A stretch of DNA of 64,000 nt from Chitinophaga sp. Cy-1792 (GCF_011752935.1 NZ_VWWO01000001.1:620001-684000), one strand, 5' to 3'; positions 1-8,517 are shown, counted from the first letter of the stretch. Numbers and translations: made by a program. Notes: generated from the sequence alone by a model not told the origin.

Positions 1-52
1 CGAAATCGCGGCGACCCTGAACGTGGAATTCCTGACTTTTTTCAGTGTCCAT
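1..52 (-). CDS. N-terminus of a Tat-exported protein (partial, runs off left edge)
   Basis: Only the first 17 codons are inside the window. On the minus strand an ATG at 52-50 opens MDTEKSQEFHVQGRRDF and stays open to the edge. The RRDF stretch resembles the twin-arginine motif that starts many exported oxidoreductases of the Gfo/Idh/MocA type in Bacteroidota. The next gene on the same strand begins further upstream (83-1042) and would be co-transcribed, with a 30-base gap. The function cannot be decided from this fragment; an exported oxidoreductase is only an inference from the Tat-like start and the neighbouring sugar-type TIM-barrel gene. Confidence 0.5.
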   Translation of the reverse strand, partial: MDTEKSQEFHVQGRRDF

Positions 53-82
53 AATAACGTTGTTTTTTGTGGTTGTGAAGTA

Positions 83-1042
83 CTAGCGGGCTCCAATATA
101 TTTGTCGATCATTTCTTCAAAGAATTTCTCAGCCTCTTCTTTGGTAGGCTGCTTAACGGGACGGACTATACGAAATCCTACAAAAGGCGCATCGGCATTC
201 CACCATTTGCTTTTAGGAATCTGCGGGTCGCGGCGGTTCCATACCGGGTCAGATTTCAGCCTGGCTGCGGAACGCAGCGCTGCCGCATCATCATCGTAGT
301 TACCTCCTTTCAGTAAACGCGGCACTTTTGCAGTAGGCTGTGTCCAGGGATCTTCTGCTGTTACATTGGCAATAGCGTTTTCATCGTATTGGTCCATGGT
401 CCATTCGGCCACATTGCCCATCATGTCATAGAGTCCCCATACATTGGGCTGCAGCTGGGCTACTTTATGGTATTTGCCTTCACTGTTTTGTTTGTACCAG
501 GCATATTTATTCAGCTGAGAAGCATCATCTCCAAAGGGATAAGCTTTATCTGACCCGGCCCGGCAGGCATATTCCCATTCGGCTGCTGTGGGCAGCCTGA
601 AAAAAACACCTGTTTTATAATACAGGAAACGGCAATACATCAAAGCGCCATACTGGCTCATACTATTGGCAGGATATCCACCAGATTTTCCCATCCCCAG
701 CGTCAGATCAATATATGGTGGACTAGGACGCGTCATACCATCCGGTAATCCGGGCTTGTCCTGATCAGCGTATTCGTTGTATTCATCATAGGTCACTTCT
801 GTGGCGCCCATAAAAAAATCAGCTATCTGCACTTTTTTGGCCGGCCCTTCATCAGCTTTATGGCCCTTTTCTCCCGCCGGACTACCTAACGTAAATGTAC
901 CTCCGTGGATAGGCACCATCTTAAAACGTATATCCGTACCCGGTATCTGTTGTTCATACGCGGAAAAATCACTGTTCGACTGAGCTACAGCTGTCTGACA
1001 GAGCAATGCGCCCATCAGGCAGGTCACATAAAATGGTTTCAT
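83..1042 (-). CDS. secreted SUMF1/formylglycine-generating-enzyme-fold protein
   Basis: 319 residues with a clear signal peptide (about residues 1-20, ending at AVAQ), so it is exported to the periplasm or beyond. The rest fits the FGE-sulfatase (SUMF1) fold. Visible family motifs, in order, are an N-terminal HGGTFTLGSP, EVTYDEYNEY, RLPTAAEWEYACRAG, GLYDMMGNVAEWT, LLKGGNY and a terminal FVGFRIVRP. The cysteine pair that true formylglycine-generating enzymes use, normally just after the GG(S/N) motif, is not visible: that stretch reads DDDAAALRSAARL. It is therefore unlikely to be a sulfatase activator and more like the structural or ligand-binding branch of the family. It is probably co-transcribed with the partial Tat-type gene to its left and diverges from the TIM-barrel gene at 1216. 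Confidence 0.85.
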   Translation of the reverse strand: MKPFYVTCLMGALLCQTAVAQSNSDFSAYEQQIPGTDIRFKMVPIHGGTFTLGSPAGEKGHKADEGPAKKVQIADFFMGATEVTYDEYNEYADQDKPGLPDGMTRPSPPYIDLTLGMGKSGGYPANSMSQYGALMYCRFLYYKTGVFFRLPTAAEWEYACRAGSDKAYPFGDDASQLNKYAWYKQNSEGKYHKVAQLQPNVWGLYDMMGNVAEWTMDQYDENAIANVTAEDPWTQPTAKVPRLLKGGNYDDDAAALRSAARLKSDPVWNRRDPQIPKSKWWNADAPFVGFRIVRPVKQPTKEEAEKFFEEMIDKYIGAR

Positions 1043-1215
1043 CTTTATCGTTTGGGTGTGTATTTCTGGTAAGATAAAAAACGAACCCCGGGAATTAAAA
1101 AATTTGTGATGAACGAAAAAAAGGCCTTTTCATTGATTTTTTTTCGGAACACTAGTATTTACTTTCAAAAGCGTTTAAATTTAAGGGTGTCCTTTTTACT
1201 TTTAATCTAACCGTT

Positions 1216-2142
1216 ATGAAAAGACGAAATTTCCTGCAACAGGGAACGCTTGCAGGGCTTTCCGCCCTTGCACTGGGAGGTATCTCCCAGTCGGCCAGCG
1301 CAGCTGCCAACGAACCTAAAAAGGCCGGACAGCCATTTAACCTGAACTACGCACCACACGATGGTATGTTTAAAAACAATGGTGGCGCCGATTTCCTGGA
1401 TCAGATCAGATATGCATATGATCAGGGCTTCCGTTCCATTGAAGATAATGGCATGCTGGGCCGCGATACTGCCACCCAGGAAAAAATCGGTAGTCTGCTT
1501 GCCCAGAAAGGTATGACCATGGGTGTATTCGTGGTAGATACCGGTAATAACTGGAAAACCTCCCTCACCACCGGCAAACAGGAATTCACAGATGCTTTTC
1601 TGAAAACCTGTAAACAGAGCGTGGAAGTGGCCAAACGCGTGAATGCCAAATGGGCCACTGTTGTTCCCGGCTATTTTGAACGTACCCTCCCCATGGGTAT
1701 ACAAACTGCGAACGTGGTAGAGGCACTGCGTCGCGGCGCCGAAATCTTTGAACCTCATGGATTAGTGATGGTACTGGAGCCGTTGAGCGACAACCCTGAC
1801 CTGTTCCTACGCACTGCCGAACAAAGTTTTGAGGTGTGTAAAGCTGTAAAAAGCCCTTCCTGTAAGATTCTGTACGACATCTACCACATGCAGCGCAACG
1901 TGGGCAACCTTATTCCTGTAATGGATATGTGCTGGGACGAGATTGCGTATATCCAGATAGGTGATAACCCTGGCCGTAAAGAACCAGGCACAGGAGAAAT
2001 CAATTATAAAAATATTTTCAAACACCTGCACCAGAAAGGATACAAGGGCGTCCTGGGTATGGAGCACGGAATTTCCGGCAAAGGAGCCGATGGCGAGCTG
2101 GCTTTAATAAAAGCTTATAGAGATGCCGACAATTTTCTGTAA
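1216..2142 (+). CDS. Tat-exported hydroxypyruvate-isomerase-like TIM-barrel protein
   Basis: 308 residues. The N-terminus MKRRNFLQQGTLAGL followed by a hydrophobic stretch ending ASAA is a twin-arginine signal, so the protein is predicted to be exported folded. The body is a xylose-isomerase-like TIM barrel of the hydroxypyruvate isomerase (Hyi) type. The metal and catalytic positions known from that family are all present: Glu in VMVLEPLS, Asp and His in LYDIYHMQ, the IQIGDNPGRKEPGTGEINY signature, and Glu in GMEHGIS. The family interconverts or epimerises small hydroxy-keto acids or sugars. A periplasmic location, and its position beside a Tat-type gene and a SUMF1-fold gene, suggest a role in sugar processing. 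The substrate is unknown. Confidence 0.85.
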   Translation: MKRRNFLQQGTLAGLSALALGGISQSASAAANEPKKAGQPFNLNYAPHDGMFKNNGGADFLDQIRYAYDQGFRSIEDNGMLGRDTATQEKIGSLLAQKGMTMGVFVVDTGNNWKTSLTTGKQEFTDAFLKTCKQSVEVAKRVNAKWATVVPGYFERTLPMGIQTANVVEALRRGAEIFEPHGLVMVLEPLSDNPDLFLRTAEQSFEVCKAVKSPSCKILYDIYHMQRNVGNLIPVMDMCWDEIAYIQIGDNPGRKEPGTGEINYKNIFKHLHQKGYKGVLGMEHGISGKGADGELALIKAYRDADNFL

Positions 2143-2154
2143 TTTAAGTAATGG

Positions 2155-2187
2155 AGACCGGCGCAGGGAAATTCCCTGTTCCGGTCT
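2155..2187. terminator. hairpin after the TIM-barrel gene
   Basis: A two-part stem (AGACCGG with CCGGTCT, then CAGGGAA with TTCCCTG) lies 12 bases after the stop of the TIM-barrel gene. There is no T-tract, so it may act as a transcript-end stabiliser rather than a strict intrinsic terminator. Confidence 0.5.
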
Positions 2188-2218
2188 GTATAACCAGCAA
2201 CCCTTAAATTATTGAACT

Positions 2219-2563
2219 ATGGGATTCTTAATGCGCATCCTCGTCAATGCCCTCGCCGCTATGCTTACGGCCTACCTGTTAAAACCTGCAGTGAGAGTAG
2301 ACAGCTTCCTTCATGCCCTCTTACTGGCGCTGGTACTCGCGGTACTCAACGCACTCGTTAAACCGATACTGGTCATTCTCACTTTCCCCGTTACTATTGT
2401 TACGCTGGGGCTGTTCCTCTTCGTAATTAATGCACTCATTATTCTGCTGGCCGCCAAACTTGTGCCTGGCTTCAAAGTAGATGGCTTCTGGTGGGCGCTT
2501 CTCTTCAGTATCATTATGACGATCATCAACAGTATCATGATCAATATTGCAGGCGGCAATTAA
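2219..2563 (+). CDS. phage-holin-family (PF04020-type) small membrane protein
   Basis: 114 residues with four predicted membrane helices (about 5-22, 30-50, 55-78 and 88-110). The pattern, with conserved NALVKPILVILTFPVTIVTLG and a C-terminal GFWWALLFSII stretch, matches the widespread phage_holin_4_2 / PF04020 family of four-helix membrane proteins. Despite the name, chromosomal members are ordinary membrane proteins of unknown role, and there is no phage context here. The ATG at 2219 gives a full-length family member. It lies 43 bases before the E1 dehydrogenase gene and could share its transcript. Confidence 0.85.
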   Translation: MGFLMRILVNALAAMLTAYLLKPAVRVDSFLHALLLALVLAVLNALVKPILVILTFPVTIVTLGLFLFVINALIILLAAKLVPGFKVDGFWWALLFSIIMTIINSIMINIAGGN

Positions 2564-2606
2564 TTCGCGCCTCCCTAACCTGTGGTCCAGCTAAAATTAT
2601 GCTTGC

Positions 2607-4580
2607 ATGCACTTCGACAGGTCAAATCTCTCCGATGAACAGCTTTTGCTATTCTATCAATCAATCGTATATCCGCGACTGATAGAAGAAAAAATGCTGT
2701 TGTTATTAAGACAGGGTAAGATAAGCAAATGGTTTTCCGGCATAGGCCAGGAAGCTATTGCTGTGGGTGCCACACTGGCGCTGCATCCCGATGAATGGAT
2801 ACTCCCGCTCCATCGCAACCTGGGCGTATTTACTTCCCGTGGTATGCCGCTGGAAAAACTGCTGCTGCAGTGGCAGGGACAGCAATCCGGTTACAGCCAG
2901 GGCCGCGAACGCTCCTTTCACTTCGGTAGCAGCGAACACCATATCTGCGGGATGATTTCCCACCTGGGCCCCCAGCTGTCCATAGCAGACGGTATCTCCC
3001 TGGCACATAAATTAAAAAATGAACAAAAGGTAACCCTGGCCTTTACCGGCGAAGGCGGCACCAGCGAAGGCGAGTTTCATGAAGCCCTCAATGTGGCCGC
3101 TGTCTGGGATCTCCCCGTTATCTTCCTGGTAGAAAATAACGGTTACGCCCTCAGTACCCCGGTTTCAGAGCAATACCGCACCGAATCCCTCGTGGAAAAG
3201 GCCGCCGGTTACGGCATGGAAGGTGTTCAGGTAGATGGCAACAACCTCCTGGAGGTATACCAAACCATCAGAACAGCCCGGCAATATGCCATCCAGCAAC
3301 AGAAACCCGTACTGGTGGAAGCGCTCACCTTCCGTATGCGCGGCCATGAAGAAGCCAGCGGCGTAAAGTATGTTCCCCCGGAATTATTTGAACAATGGGC
3401 TGCCAAAGACCCTATTCTTCAATTTGAAACCTTCCTGATTCAGAAAGGAATACTGACAGGAGAGAAATCTCAGGCAATTAAAGACCTGCTGAAACACCAG
3501 ATTGAAGAATCAGTGCACCATGGCCTTCAAACACAGCATTTTATCGTAGATACCAATTATGAGTTGGGAGATGTTTATGCAGAATCCCCTGCACCCCATT
3601 ATCCCATAGGTACCAGCAGCGAAAAACGATTTATTGATGCTATCAAAGAGGGCCTGTGGCAGTCGATGGAGGAATTTCCCGGCCTTGTATTAATGGGGCA
3701 GGATATCGCGGGGTATGGCGGCGCCTTCAAGATCACGGAAGGCTTCCTCGACCATTTCGGGGCATCCCGTGTTCGTAATACCCCGCTTTGTGAAAGCGCC
3801 ATCATCGGCGCCGGCCTCGGACTCTCCATTTCCGGCTTCAAAAGCATGATAGAAATGCAGTTCGCTGATTTTGTTTCCTGCGGTTTCAACCAGATTGTTA
3901 ATAACCTGGCTAAAATATACTACCGCTGGGGACAAAACGCAGATGTTGTCATCAGAATGCCTACAGGTGCGGGTGTCGGAGCCGGACCCTTCCACTCCCA
4001 GAGCAATGAAGCCTGGTTTACCCATGTACCCGGACTAAAAATCGTATACCCGGCCACTCCGGAAGACGCCAAAGGTTTGCTCAACGCTGCCATTGCCGAT
4101 CCGAATCCGGTCCTGTTCTTCGAACATAAGGCCCTGTACCGCAGTATCAGCGGCCTTGTTCCCGACGAATACTATACCACCGAAATTGGCAAAGCCCGTC
4201 TGGTACAGGCCGGCGAAGATATTAGCATTATTACCTATGGCGCCGGCGTACACTGGGCCATGGAATATGCCGCCAGCCATCAGCACATCAGTATTGGCAT
4301 CCTGGACCTGAGAAGCCTGGTGCCACTGGATTATACGGCCATCCAGCAGGCAGTAGCGGCCACCGGCCGCGTGCTGATATTACATGAAGATACCCTCACC
4401 GGTGGCTTCGGGGCCGAAATCGCTGCCTGGATCGCAGAACATTGCTTTCCCCAACTCGATGCCCCCGTTCTCCGATGTGCCAGCCTCGATACGCCAGTGC
4501 CGTTTGCACAAGAACTGGAAAAAAATTTCCTCGCCAAATCCAGACTGGACGCCTATATTCAACAATTATTAAATTGGTAA
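2607..4580 (+). CDS. 2-oxoacid dehydrogenase E1 component, fused alpha and beta subunits
   Basis: 657 residues. Residues 1 to about 320 are the E1 alpha part, with the thiamine-diphosphate motif GEGGTSEGEF and, about 25 residues on, VENNGYA. From about residue 335 to the end is the E1 beta part (transketolase-like pyrimidine-binding and C-terminal domains), with GQDIAGYGGAFKITEG, RMPTGAGVGAGPFHSQ and FFEHKALYR. In most bacteria these are two proteins; the single-chain form is common in Bacteroidota. It decarboxylates a 2-oxo acid with thiamine diphosphate and passes the acyl group to a lipoyl E2. Branched-chain (2-oxoisovalerate) or pyruvate are possible substrates, and the sequence alone does not settle which. 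No E2 or E3 gene is adjacent. ATG at 2607 gives the expected N-terminal helix. Confidence 0.9.
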   Translation: MHFDRSNLSDEQLLLFYQSIVYPRLIEEKMLLLLRQGKISKWFSGIGQEAIAVGATLALHPDEWILPLHRNLGVFTSRGMPLEKLLLQWQGQQSGYSQGRERSFHFGSSEHHICGMISHLGPQLSIADGISLAHKLKNEQKVTLAFTGEGGTSEGEFHEALNVAAVWDLPVIFLVENNGYALSTPVSEQYRTESLVEKAAGYGMEGVQVDGNNLLEVYQTIRTARQYAIQQQKPVLVEALTFRMRGHEEASGVKYVPPELFEQWAAKDPILQFETFLIQKGILTGEKSQAIKDLLKHQIEESVHHGLQTQHFIVDTNYELGDVYAESPAPHYPIGTSSEKRFIDAIKEGLWQSMEEFPGLVLMGQDIAGYGGAFKITEGFLDHFGASRVRNTPLCESAIIGAGLGLSISGFKSMIEMQFADFVSCGFNQIVNNLAKIYYRWGQNADVVIRMPTGAGVGAGPFHSQSNEAWFTHVPGLKIVYPATPEDAKGLLNAAIADPNPVLFFEHKALYRSISGLVPDEYYTTEIGKARLVQAGEDISIITYGAGVHWAMEYAASHQHISIGILDLRSLVPLDYTAIQQAVAATGRVLILHEDTLTGGFGAEIAAWIAEHCFPQLDAPVLRCASLDTPVPFAQELEKNFLAKSRLDAYIQQLLNW

Positions 4581-4650
4581 CAGTAATTGGGATTGGGAAT
4601 TTGCCGTTATTTTTCTAATTTGCAGGCGGAAATAATAAACTCATTATACC

Positions 4651-4794
4651 ATGATGATGAATCTTTTAACAGTAGTACATACCACTAACTTTTACAAAGT
4701 GGGTGATAGCATTGGTCACTTTCTTGCACCAGTAGCCATTGTAGTTTTTGGTCTGATGTTTTTGTATGCTTGGGTGAAATACGCTAAAGCATAA
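4651..4794 (+). CDS. 47-residue single-pass membrane protein
   Basis: A short open frame starting ATG ATG ATG at 4651 and ending TAA at 4792-4794. The product is 47 residues: a polar N-terminal half (TTNFYKVGDSIGHF) followed by one hydrophobic helix (LAPVAIVVFGLMFLYAWV) and a short basic tail (KYAKA). It sits 70 bases after the E1 gene and is followed by a strong terminator at 4829, as expected of a real gene. I do not recognise a family. The sequence TAATTTGC at about 4615 resembles the -7 half of a Bacteroidota promoter, so it may have its own transcript. Confidence 0.6.
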   Translation: MMMNLLTVVHTTNFYKVGDSIGHFLAPVAIVVFGLMFLYAWVKYAKA

Positions 4795-4828
4795 TCCATA
4801 CCCCTCCGTTTTTTCACATCGCATTATA

Positions 4829-4863
4829 TAAAAAAAGACTGCCTTGCCGGCGGTCTTTTTTTA
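4829..4863. terminator. intrinsic terminator after the 47-residue membrane protein
   Basis: AAAAAAGAC pairs with GTCTTTTTT around a short GC-rich loop, with an A-run before and a T-run after, so it can work in both directions. Confidence 0.8.
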
Positions 4864-4885
4864 TTACATAAAGATGCTAAATAAA

Positions 4886-4962
4886 AAATCCAACACAGAT
4901 AATAGTTTATAAAACCTATACCTGTGTTGGATTTGCACTTCGGGCGGTAGACTACCGCCCGA
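4886..4962. repeat. two adjacent inverted repeats at a convergent gene end
   Basis: First a 13-bp perfect inverted repeat (4886-4898 with 4922-4934, core AATCCAACACAG) around a 23-base loop. Then a 10-bp perfect hairpin with a 3-base loop (4940-4962, TCGGGCGGTA / TACCGCCCGA). They lie just past the stop of the TlpA-like gene on the minus strand and probably terminate or protect its transcript. The second, GC-rich one stands out in AT-rich spacer DNA. Confidence 0.6.
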
Positions 4963-4974
4963 TATATTAGAATA

Positions 4975-6372
4975 TTAGCCTTTGGCTAAGAGCTTTTCGA
5001 TCAGTGCTTTCAGCTCTGGTGTTGATGGACGAGGTGCATCAATGGTAACGATTTTACCCTGCTGGTCGAACACCATGAAACGAGGAATACCCTTGATATC
5101 ATAGAATTTGGTAACCTCACTCCAGCCAGACATGAAAATCTGTGTACCTTTCATTTCCTGGTCGTGAACGAAAGTTTTCCATTTTTCCTTGTCTTTCGCT
5201 TCATCCACGGAAGCACCAACGAAAGTTACATTTTTACCTTCCATTTCTTCTTCCAGGTGCTTCAGGTGAGGCAGTTCCGCTTTACAAGGACCACACCAGG
5301 TAGCCCAAACGTCTACTACTACCACTTTGCCTTTCAGGTCATTGAAAGCTACTTTGTTACCGTTTACATCTTCACCTATGAAGTTATAACCCGCTTCACC
5401 GGCATTGAATTTACGGATGCTTTTTTCGTAGTCGTTGTAACGTTGCTTTTCCAGCGGAGTGCTGAAATACTGCTGGTAAGGCGCCATGGCGGTAGTCAGC
5501 TCATCCAGTGATTTATATGCTCCCATACTGTTCAGCAAGGCTAAAGCTTTCAGACGATCGTTGCAGATACCATTGACCTTTTTAGCCAGTAACTCAGCCT
5601 GTGCAGGCCTTGCAGCTGTTCTGTCGCCAATGATAAACTGGAAAGTGTTGTAAATCTGCATGTAGTCATTGATATTACCCAGGCGGATGTAGTTTGCATC
5701 ACAGAATTTTTTATCCTGAACAATAGTATTGTAGAACGCAGGATACTGTTCTTTCTTTGGATGATCAGAGCGTGGTGTCAGCAACAAACGCATAGCTGCA
5801 TACTCAATATCAGCATCCATCGTCACTTTCATCAATGCGCTAAACGATTTGTTAGTGCTGGTGAATGACTTTTTGAAAGCCGCAATTTTAGGCTGGGTCG
5901 CTTCCAGTTTAGGGAAATAAGAATGGAAGGTCACACTGTCGATAGTGTAAGCAGGACTCATTATAGGAGCCGCAACTTCATTCCATTGTTGCAATGATTT
6001 GTTCTCTGCAGAACCCGTTTTCTGTTTGAAAGAATGTCCTTCAATTGCCAGGTTCAGCTGATCACCTGATTTCAGGTAAATACGCGTACCCAGATCTTTA
6101 GGGTAGGCAGAGATGTAATAGAAACCTTCGGCTGGTTTTTGCAGTGCAAACGCAAATGCATGATCTGCATTTACTTCAGTGGACGCAACTTCTTTTGTCT
6201 GACCTTCAACTACGGCATACAGACTTAATTTTGTGGCTTTTTCGTTGTCGGTGGTCCCTTGAATGGTGGTGAGCGTTGGTTGGACAGGGCCAGGGCCTGC
6301 TATTGCGTGTACAGTGGTGAATGCCATGCACACAGCAACAGGAAGCATCCCGGTTAGGATGTTTTTCTTCAT
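4975..6372 (-). CDS. periplasmic TlpA-like thiol-disulfide oxidoreductase
   Basis: 465 residues with a signal peptide (residues 1 to about 25, MKKNILTG to VHAIAG). The N-terminal part (about 30-140) looks like the beta-rich DUF4369-type domain common ahead of Bacteroidota TlpA proteins. The middle is helical. Residues about 330-465 are a TlpA/ResA-type thioredoxin domain with active site WATWCGPC (Cys360 and Cys363) and the cis-proline region GIPRFMVFD. Family members reduce disulfides in exported proteins, for instance during cytochrome maturation or redox stress. It stands alone between terminators. The substrate is unknown. Confidence 0.9.
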   Translation of the reverse strand: MKKNILTGMLPVAVCMAFTTVHAIAGPGPVQPTLTTIQGTTDNEKATKLSLYAVVEGQTKEVASTEVNADHAFAFALQKPAEGFYYISAYPKDLGTRIYLKSGDQLNLAIEGHSFKQKTGSAENKSLQQWNEVAAPIMSPAYTIDSVTFHSYFPKLEATQPKIAAFKKSFTSTNKSFSALMKVTMDADIEYAAMRLLLTPRSDHPKKEQYPAFYNTIVQDKKFCDANYIRLGNINDYMQIYNTFQFIIGDRTAARPAQAELLAKKVNGICNDRLKALALLNSMGAYKSLDELTTAMAPYQQYFSTPLEKQRYNDYEKSIRKFNAGEAGYNFIGEDVNGNKVAFNDLKGKVVVVDVWATWCGPCKAELPHLKHLEEEMEGKNVTFVGASVDEAKDKEKWKTFVHDQEMKGTQIFMSGWSEVTKFYDIKGIPRFMVFDQQGKIVTIDAPRPSTPELKALIEKLLAKG

Positions 6373-6475
6373 GGTAATTAATGGTGGTTTTTGTGATTTG
6401 TTGGCATAAAAATAATAAAGGGATTTAATATCAGTACTACATTATGTCAAACGGCTGATAATCATTACAGAATGG

Positions 6476-7009
6476 TCATTCCGGGCCTACAAACTGGTGG
6501 TAATACTTCTCTGTAAAGAACAAATTCTCCTCATCAAAACAAACAAATATGACCTCATTAATACTTGAACCCTTTTCTAAAAATGCTACAACAGTTTCCA
6601 TGGCTATTCTTGCGGCCTGGTCTTTAGGGAAATGATAAATTCCCGTGCTGATATTCGGAAAGGCAATACTTTTCAATTCATTGCCTGCGGCCAGTTCCAG
6701 CGATTTACGGTAGCAACTGGCCAGCAGTGCCGGCTCATTTTTCTCTCCGCTTTGCCATACCGGCCCCACGGTATGAATCACATGCCTGGCGGGAAGCCTG
6801 CCTGCCCGCGTGATAACAGCATCACCGGTTTTACAACCTCCCTGCCTCGCTACAATCTGTCGGCAGTCTTCCAGTATTTCAGGGCCACCCGCACGATGAA
6901 TGGCGCCATCTACGCCACCACCGCCCATCAATGAGGAATTGGCAGCGTTCACAATAGCGTCCACGGCAACTTTGGTAATATCTCCCTTAACAACTTTTAT
7001 CTGCTTCAT
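6476..7009 (-). CDS. macro-domain O-acetyl-ADP-ribose deacetylase (YmdB-like)
   Basis: 177 residues forming one macro domain. Signature segments are [20 protein letters not shown], the glycine-rich [17 protein letters not shown] loop, [12 protein letters not shown], and the second ligand loop [12 protein letters not shown]. The VDAIVNAAN and [10 protein letters not shown] motifs are those of the MacroD/YmdB class, which hydrolyses O-acetyl-ADP-ribose and removes ADP-ribose from acidic residues. YmdB of E. coli also modulates RNase III. It is encoded directly downstream of the NYN-LOTUS gene on the same strand with a 33-base gap, so the two probably share a transcript. Confidence 0.9.
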   Translation of the reverse strand: MKQIKVVKGDITKVAVDAIVNAANSSLMGGGGVDGAIHRAGGPEILEDCRQIVARQGGCKTGDAVITRAGRLPARHVIHTVGPVWQSGEKNEPALLASCYRKSLELAAGNELKSIAFPNISTGIYHFPKDQAARIAMETVVAFLEKGSSINEVIFVCFDEENLFFTEKYYHQFVGPE

Positions 7010-7042
7010 ACAATTATATCCTACTTTTTTATCTTCCTGACA

Positions 7043-7792
7043 TTAAGATATACTGCGCACATAAACCAGTTTTCCGGATCTTTTTCCACCCTCCCTCAGG
7101 TCTATTTCAAAATCGGGGAAGCTTCTGATCAGGTGAATCAGCTTATTATATCCATAGTTACGTGAGTCGAAATCAGGTTGTTTTTTAAGGAGCAAATTAC
7201 CAAGCTCCCCAAGATAGGCCCAGCCGTCTTCATCAGCGATATCGTTGATGCTGGCGGTTAAGAGCGTAATCAATTCTTTATCCGCCTTGCTGATCCCTTT
7301 ATTTTTTTCTTTGGGAGATTTTGATTTACCTGTTTCTGTTTTCTTTTCTGCTATCTGAAGAATTTCCAGGTAGATGAATTTATCGCAGGCAGACCGGAAT
7401 GCGCTGGGGGTTTTCTTCTCTCCCATCCCGATTACATACATCCCGGCTTCCCGAAGGCGGGTCGCCAGCCTGGTAAAATCGCTGTCGCTGGAAACCAGGC
7501 AGAAACCATCTACCCTGCCGGTATACAGGATGTCCATCGCATCGATGATCATGGCCGAATCCGTGGCATTTTTGCCGGAGGTATAACTGTATTGCTGAAT
7601 GGGGGTAATGGCATAGTCCAGCAGCACGGTTTTCCACCCTGAAACGGTGGGCTTTGTCCAATCGCCATAAATACGTTTAAACGTAGGGTTGCCATATTTG
7701 GCTACTTCTTCCAGCATCCCTTTTACATTATGGTAAGGGATATTGTCTGCATCTATCAATACTGCCAGACGAAGGTCTTTGGTATTATCCAT
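7043..7792 (-). CDS. NYN-domain ribonuclease with C-terminal OST-HTH/LOTUS domain
   Basis: 249 residues. Residues about 8-150 are a NYN (LabA/DUF88, PIN-like) nuclease domain: LAVLIDADNIPYHNV carries the first acidic pair, TDSAMIIDAMDILYTG the second, and GFCLVSSDSDFTRLATRLRE the third, giving the expected metal-binding aspartates. A lysine- and serine-rich linker (about 150-165) leads to a C-terminal OST-HTH/LOTUS domain (about 168-245) containing WAYLGELGNLLLKKQPDFD, a fold that binds RNA in other proteins. The family is predicted to cleave RNA; biological targets in bacteria are mostly unknown. The partner macro-domain gene follows 33 bases downstream. Confidence 0.87.
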   Translation of the reverse strand: MDNTKDLRLAVLIDADNIPYHNVKGMLEEVAKYGNPTFKRIYGDWTKPTVSGWKTVLLDYAITPIQQYSYTSGKNATDSAMIIDAMDILYTGRVDGFCLVSSDSDFTRLATRLREAGMYVIGMGEKKTPSAFRSACDKFIYLEILQIAEKKTETGKSKSPKEKNKGISKADKELITLLTASINDIADEDGWAYLGELGNLLLKKQPDFDSRNYGYNKLIHLIRSFPDFEIDLREGGKRSGKLVYVRSIS

Positions 7793-7810
7793 ATCATTTT
7801 CTATTAAAGC

Positions 7811-7855
7811 GAAACGTGTCAGTCACAAGCACTTGGGCTGCAACTGACACGTTTC
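7811..7855. terminator. hairpin between dps and the NYN gene
   Basis: A 13-bp perfect stem (GAAACGTGTCAGT with its complement) closes a 19-base loop. It lies between the dps stop and the NYN start, both on the minus strand, and probably ends the dps transcript. No T-run follows, so it may also be a processing site. Confidence 0.5.
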
Positions 7856-7873
7856 TGTTATAGGCTTAATTGC

Positions 7874-8344
7874 TTATTTCAGGTAAGAACGAAGCATCCA
7901 GGCCAGCTTCTCATGTTTTTCCATGAGTCCCGTTACGAAATCGCTGGTGCCTTTATCGTTGTATTTCTGATCAAATTCATCGATCAGACGACGGAGGTTG
8001 CGAATAATCGTTTCGTGATCATCCAGCAATTCCTTGATCTGGGTTTTAGCATCATTGGTATACTCTGATTCCAGGAGGTGTGTCAGGTCCAGTACATCTC
8101 TGTACCTGCCCAACGCATAGTGACCCAGCGCACGGATTCTTTCTGCTACTTCGTCACCGAATTCCTCCAGTGTTTCATACTGTTCTTCGAAAAACAGGTG
8201 CAGATCCCTGAAGCTTGGTCCTTCAATGTTCCAGTGACAGTTGCGGGTTTTAGCATATAACACCAACTCGTCAGCTAATGCTTTATTCAATTCTAAAGCA
8301 ACCTCTTTGGCGTGTTCAGGTAAAATGCCAGTGTTTACTTTCAT
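7874..8344 (-). CDS. dps: Dps-family ferritin-like DNA protection protein
   Basis: 156 residues, the usual Dps length, all helical. The ferroxidase-site signature is present: KTRNCHWNIEGPSFRDLH followed by FFEEQYETLEEFGDEVAERIR, carrying the His, Asp and Glu ligands that form the site between two subunits. Dps forms a 12-subunit shell that oxidises and stores iron using peroxide and, in many species, coats DNA in starvation. It is monocistronic on the minus strand, with a hairpin downstream. No peroxide-sensor operator was identified upstream. Confidence 0.93.
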   Translation of the reverse strand: MKVNTGILPEHAKEVALELNKALADELVLYAKTRNCHWNIEGPSFRDLHLFFEEQYETLEEFGDEVAERIRALGHYALGRYRDVLDLTHLLESEYTNDAKTQIKELLDDHETIIRNLRRLIDEFDQKYNDKGTSDFVTGLMEKHEKLAWMLRSYLK

Positions 8345-8505
8345 ATCCTTGAATTTTTTGGTTATTATAAATTTACTGATTCCGGGGATAGGCGCACATG
8401 AGTATTATCATGATTTAACAGCCGGTTAATATTAACAGCAGCGATCCGCTTTTGTTCGCCTGATCACGAGGTCTTAATACTTTACCAAAATTGTACCATT
8501 GTTGG

Positions 8506-8513
8506 TAATTTTG
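8506..8513 (+). promoter_or_regulatory. -7 promoter element almost abutting the MFS start codon
   Basis: TAATTTTG matches the Bacteroidota -7 consensus TAnnTTTG and ends only four bases before the ATG at 8518. If used, the transcript would be leaderless or nearly so. A TTG at the usual -33 distance is not evident. Confidence 0.35.
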
Positions 8514-8517
8514 CGGC

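Noticed and set aside
2219..2563. Prophage from the holin-like gene
   Set aside because: PF04020-type proteins are common chromosomal membrane proteins; no other phage gene is near.
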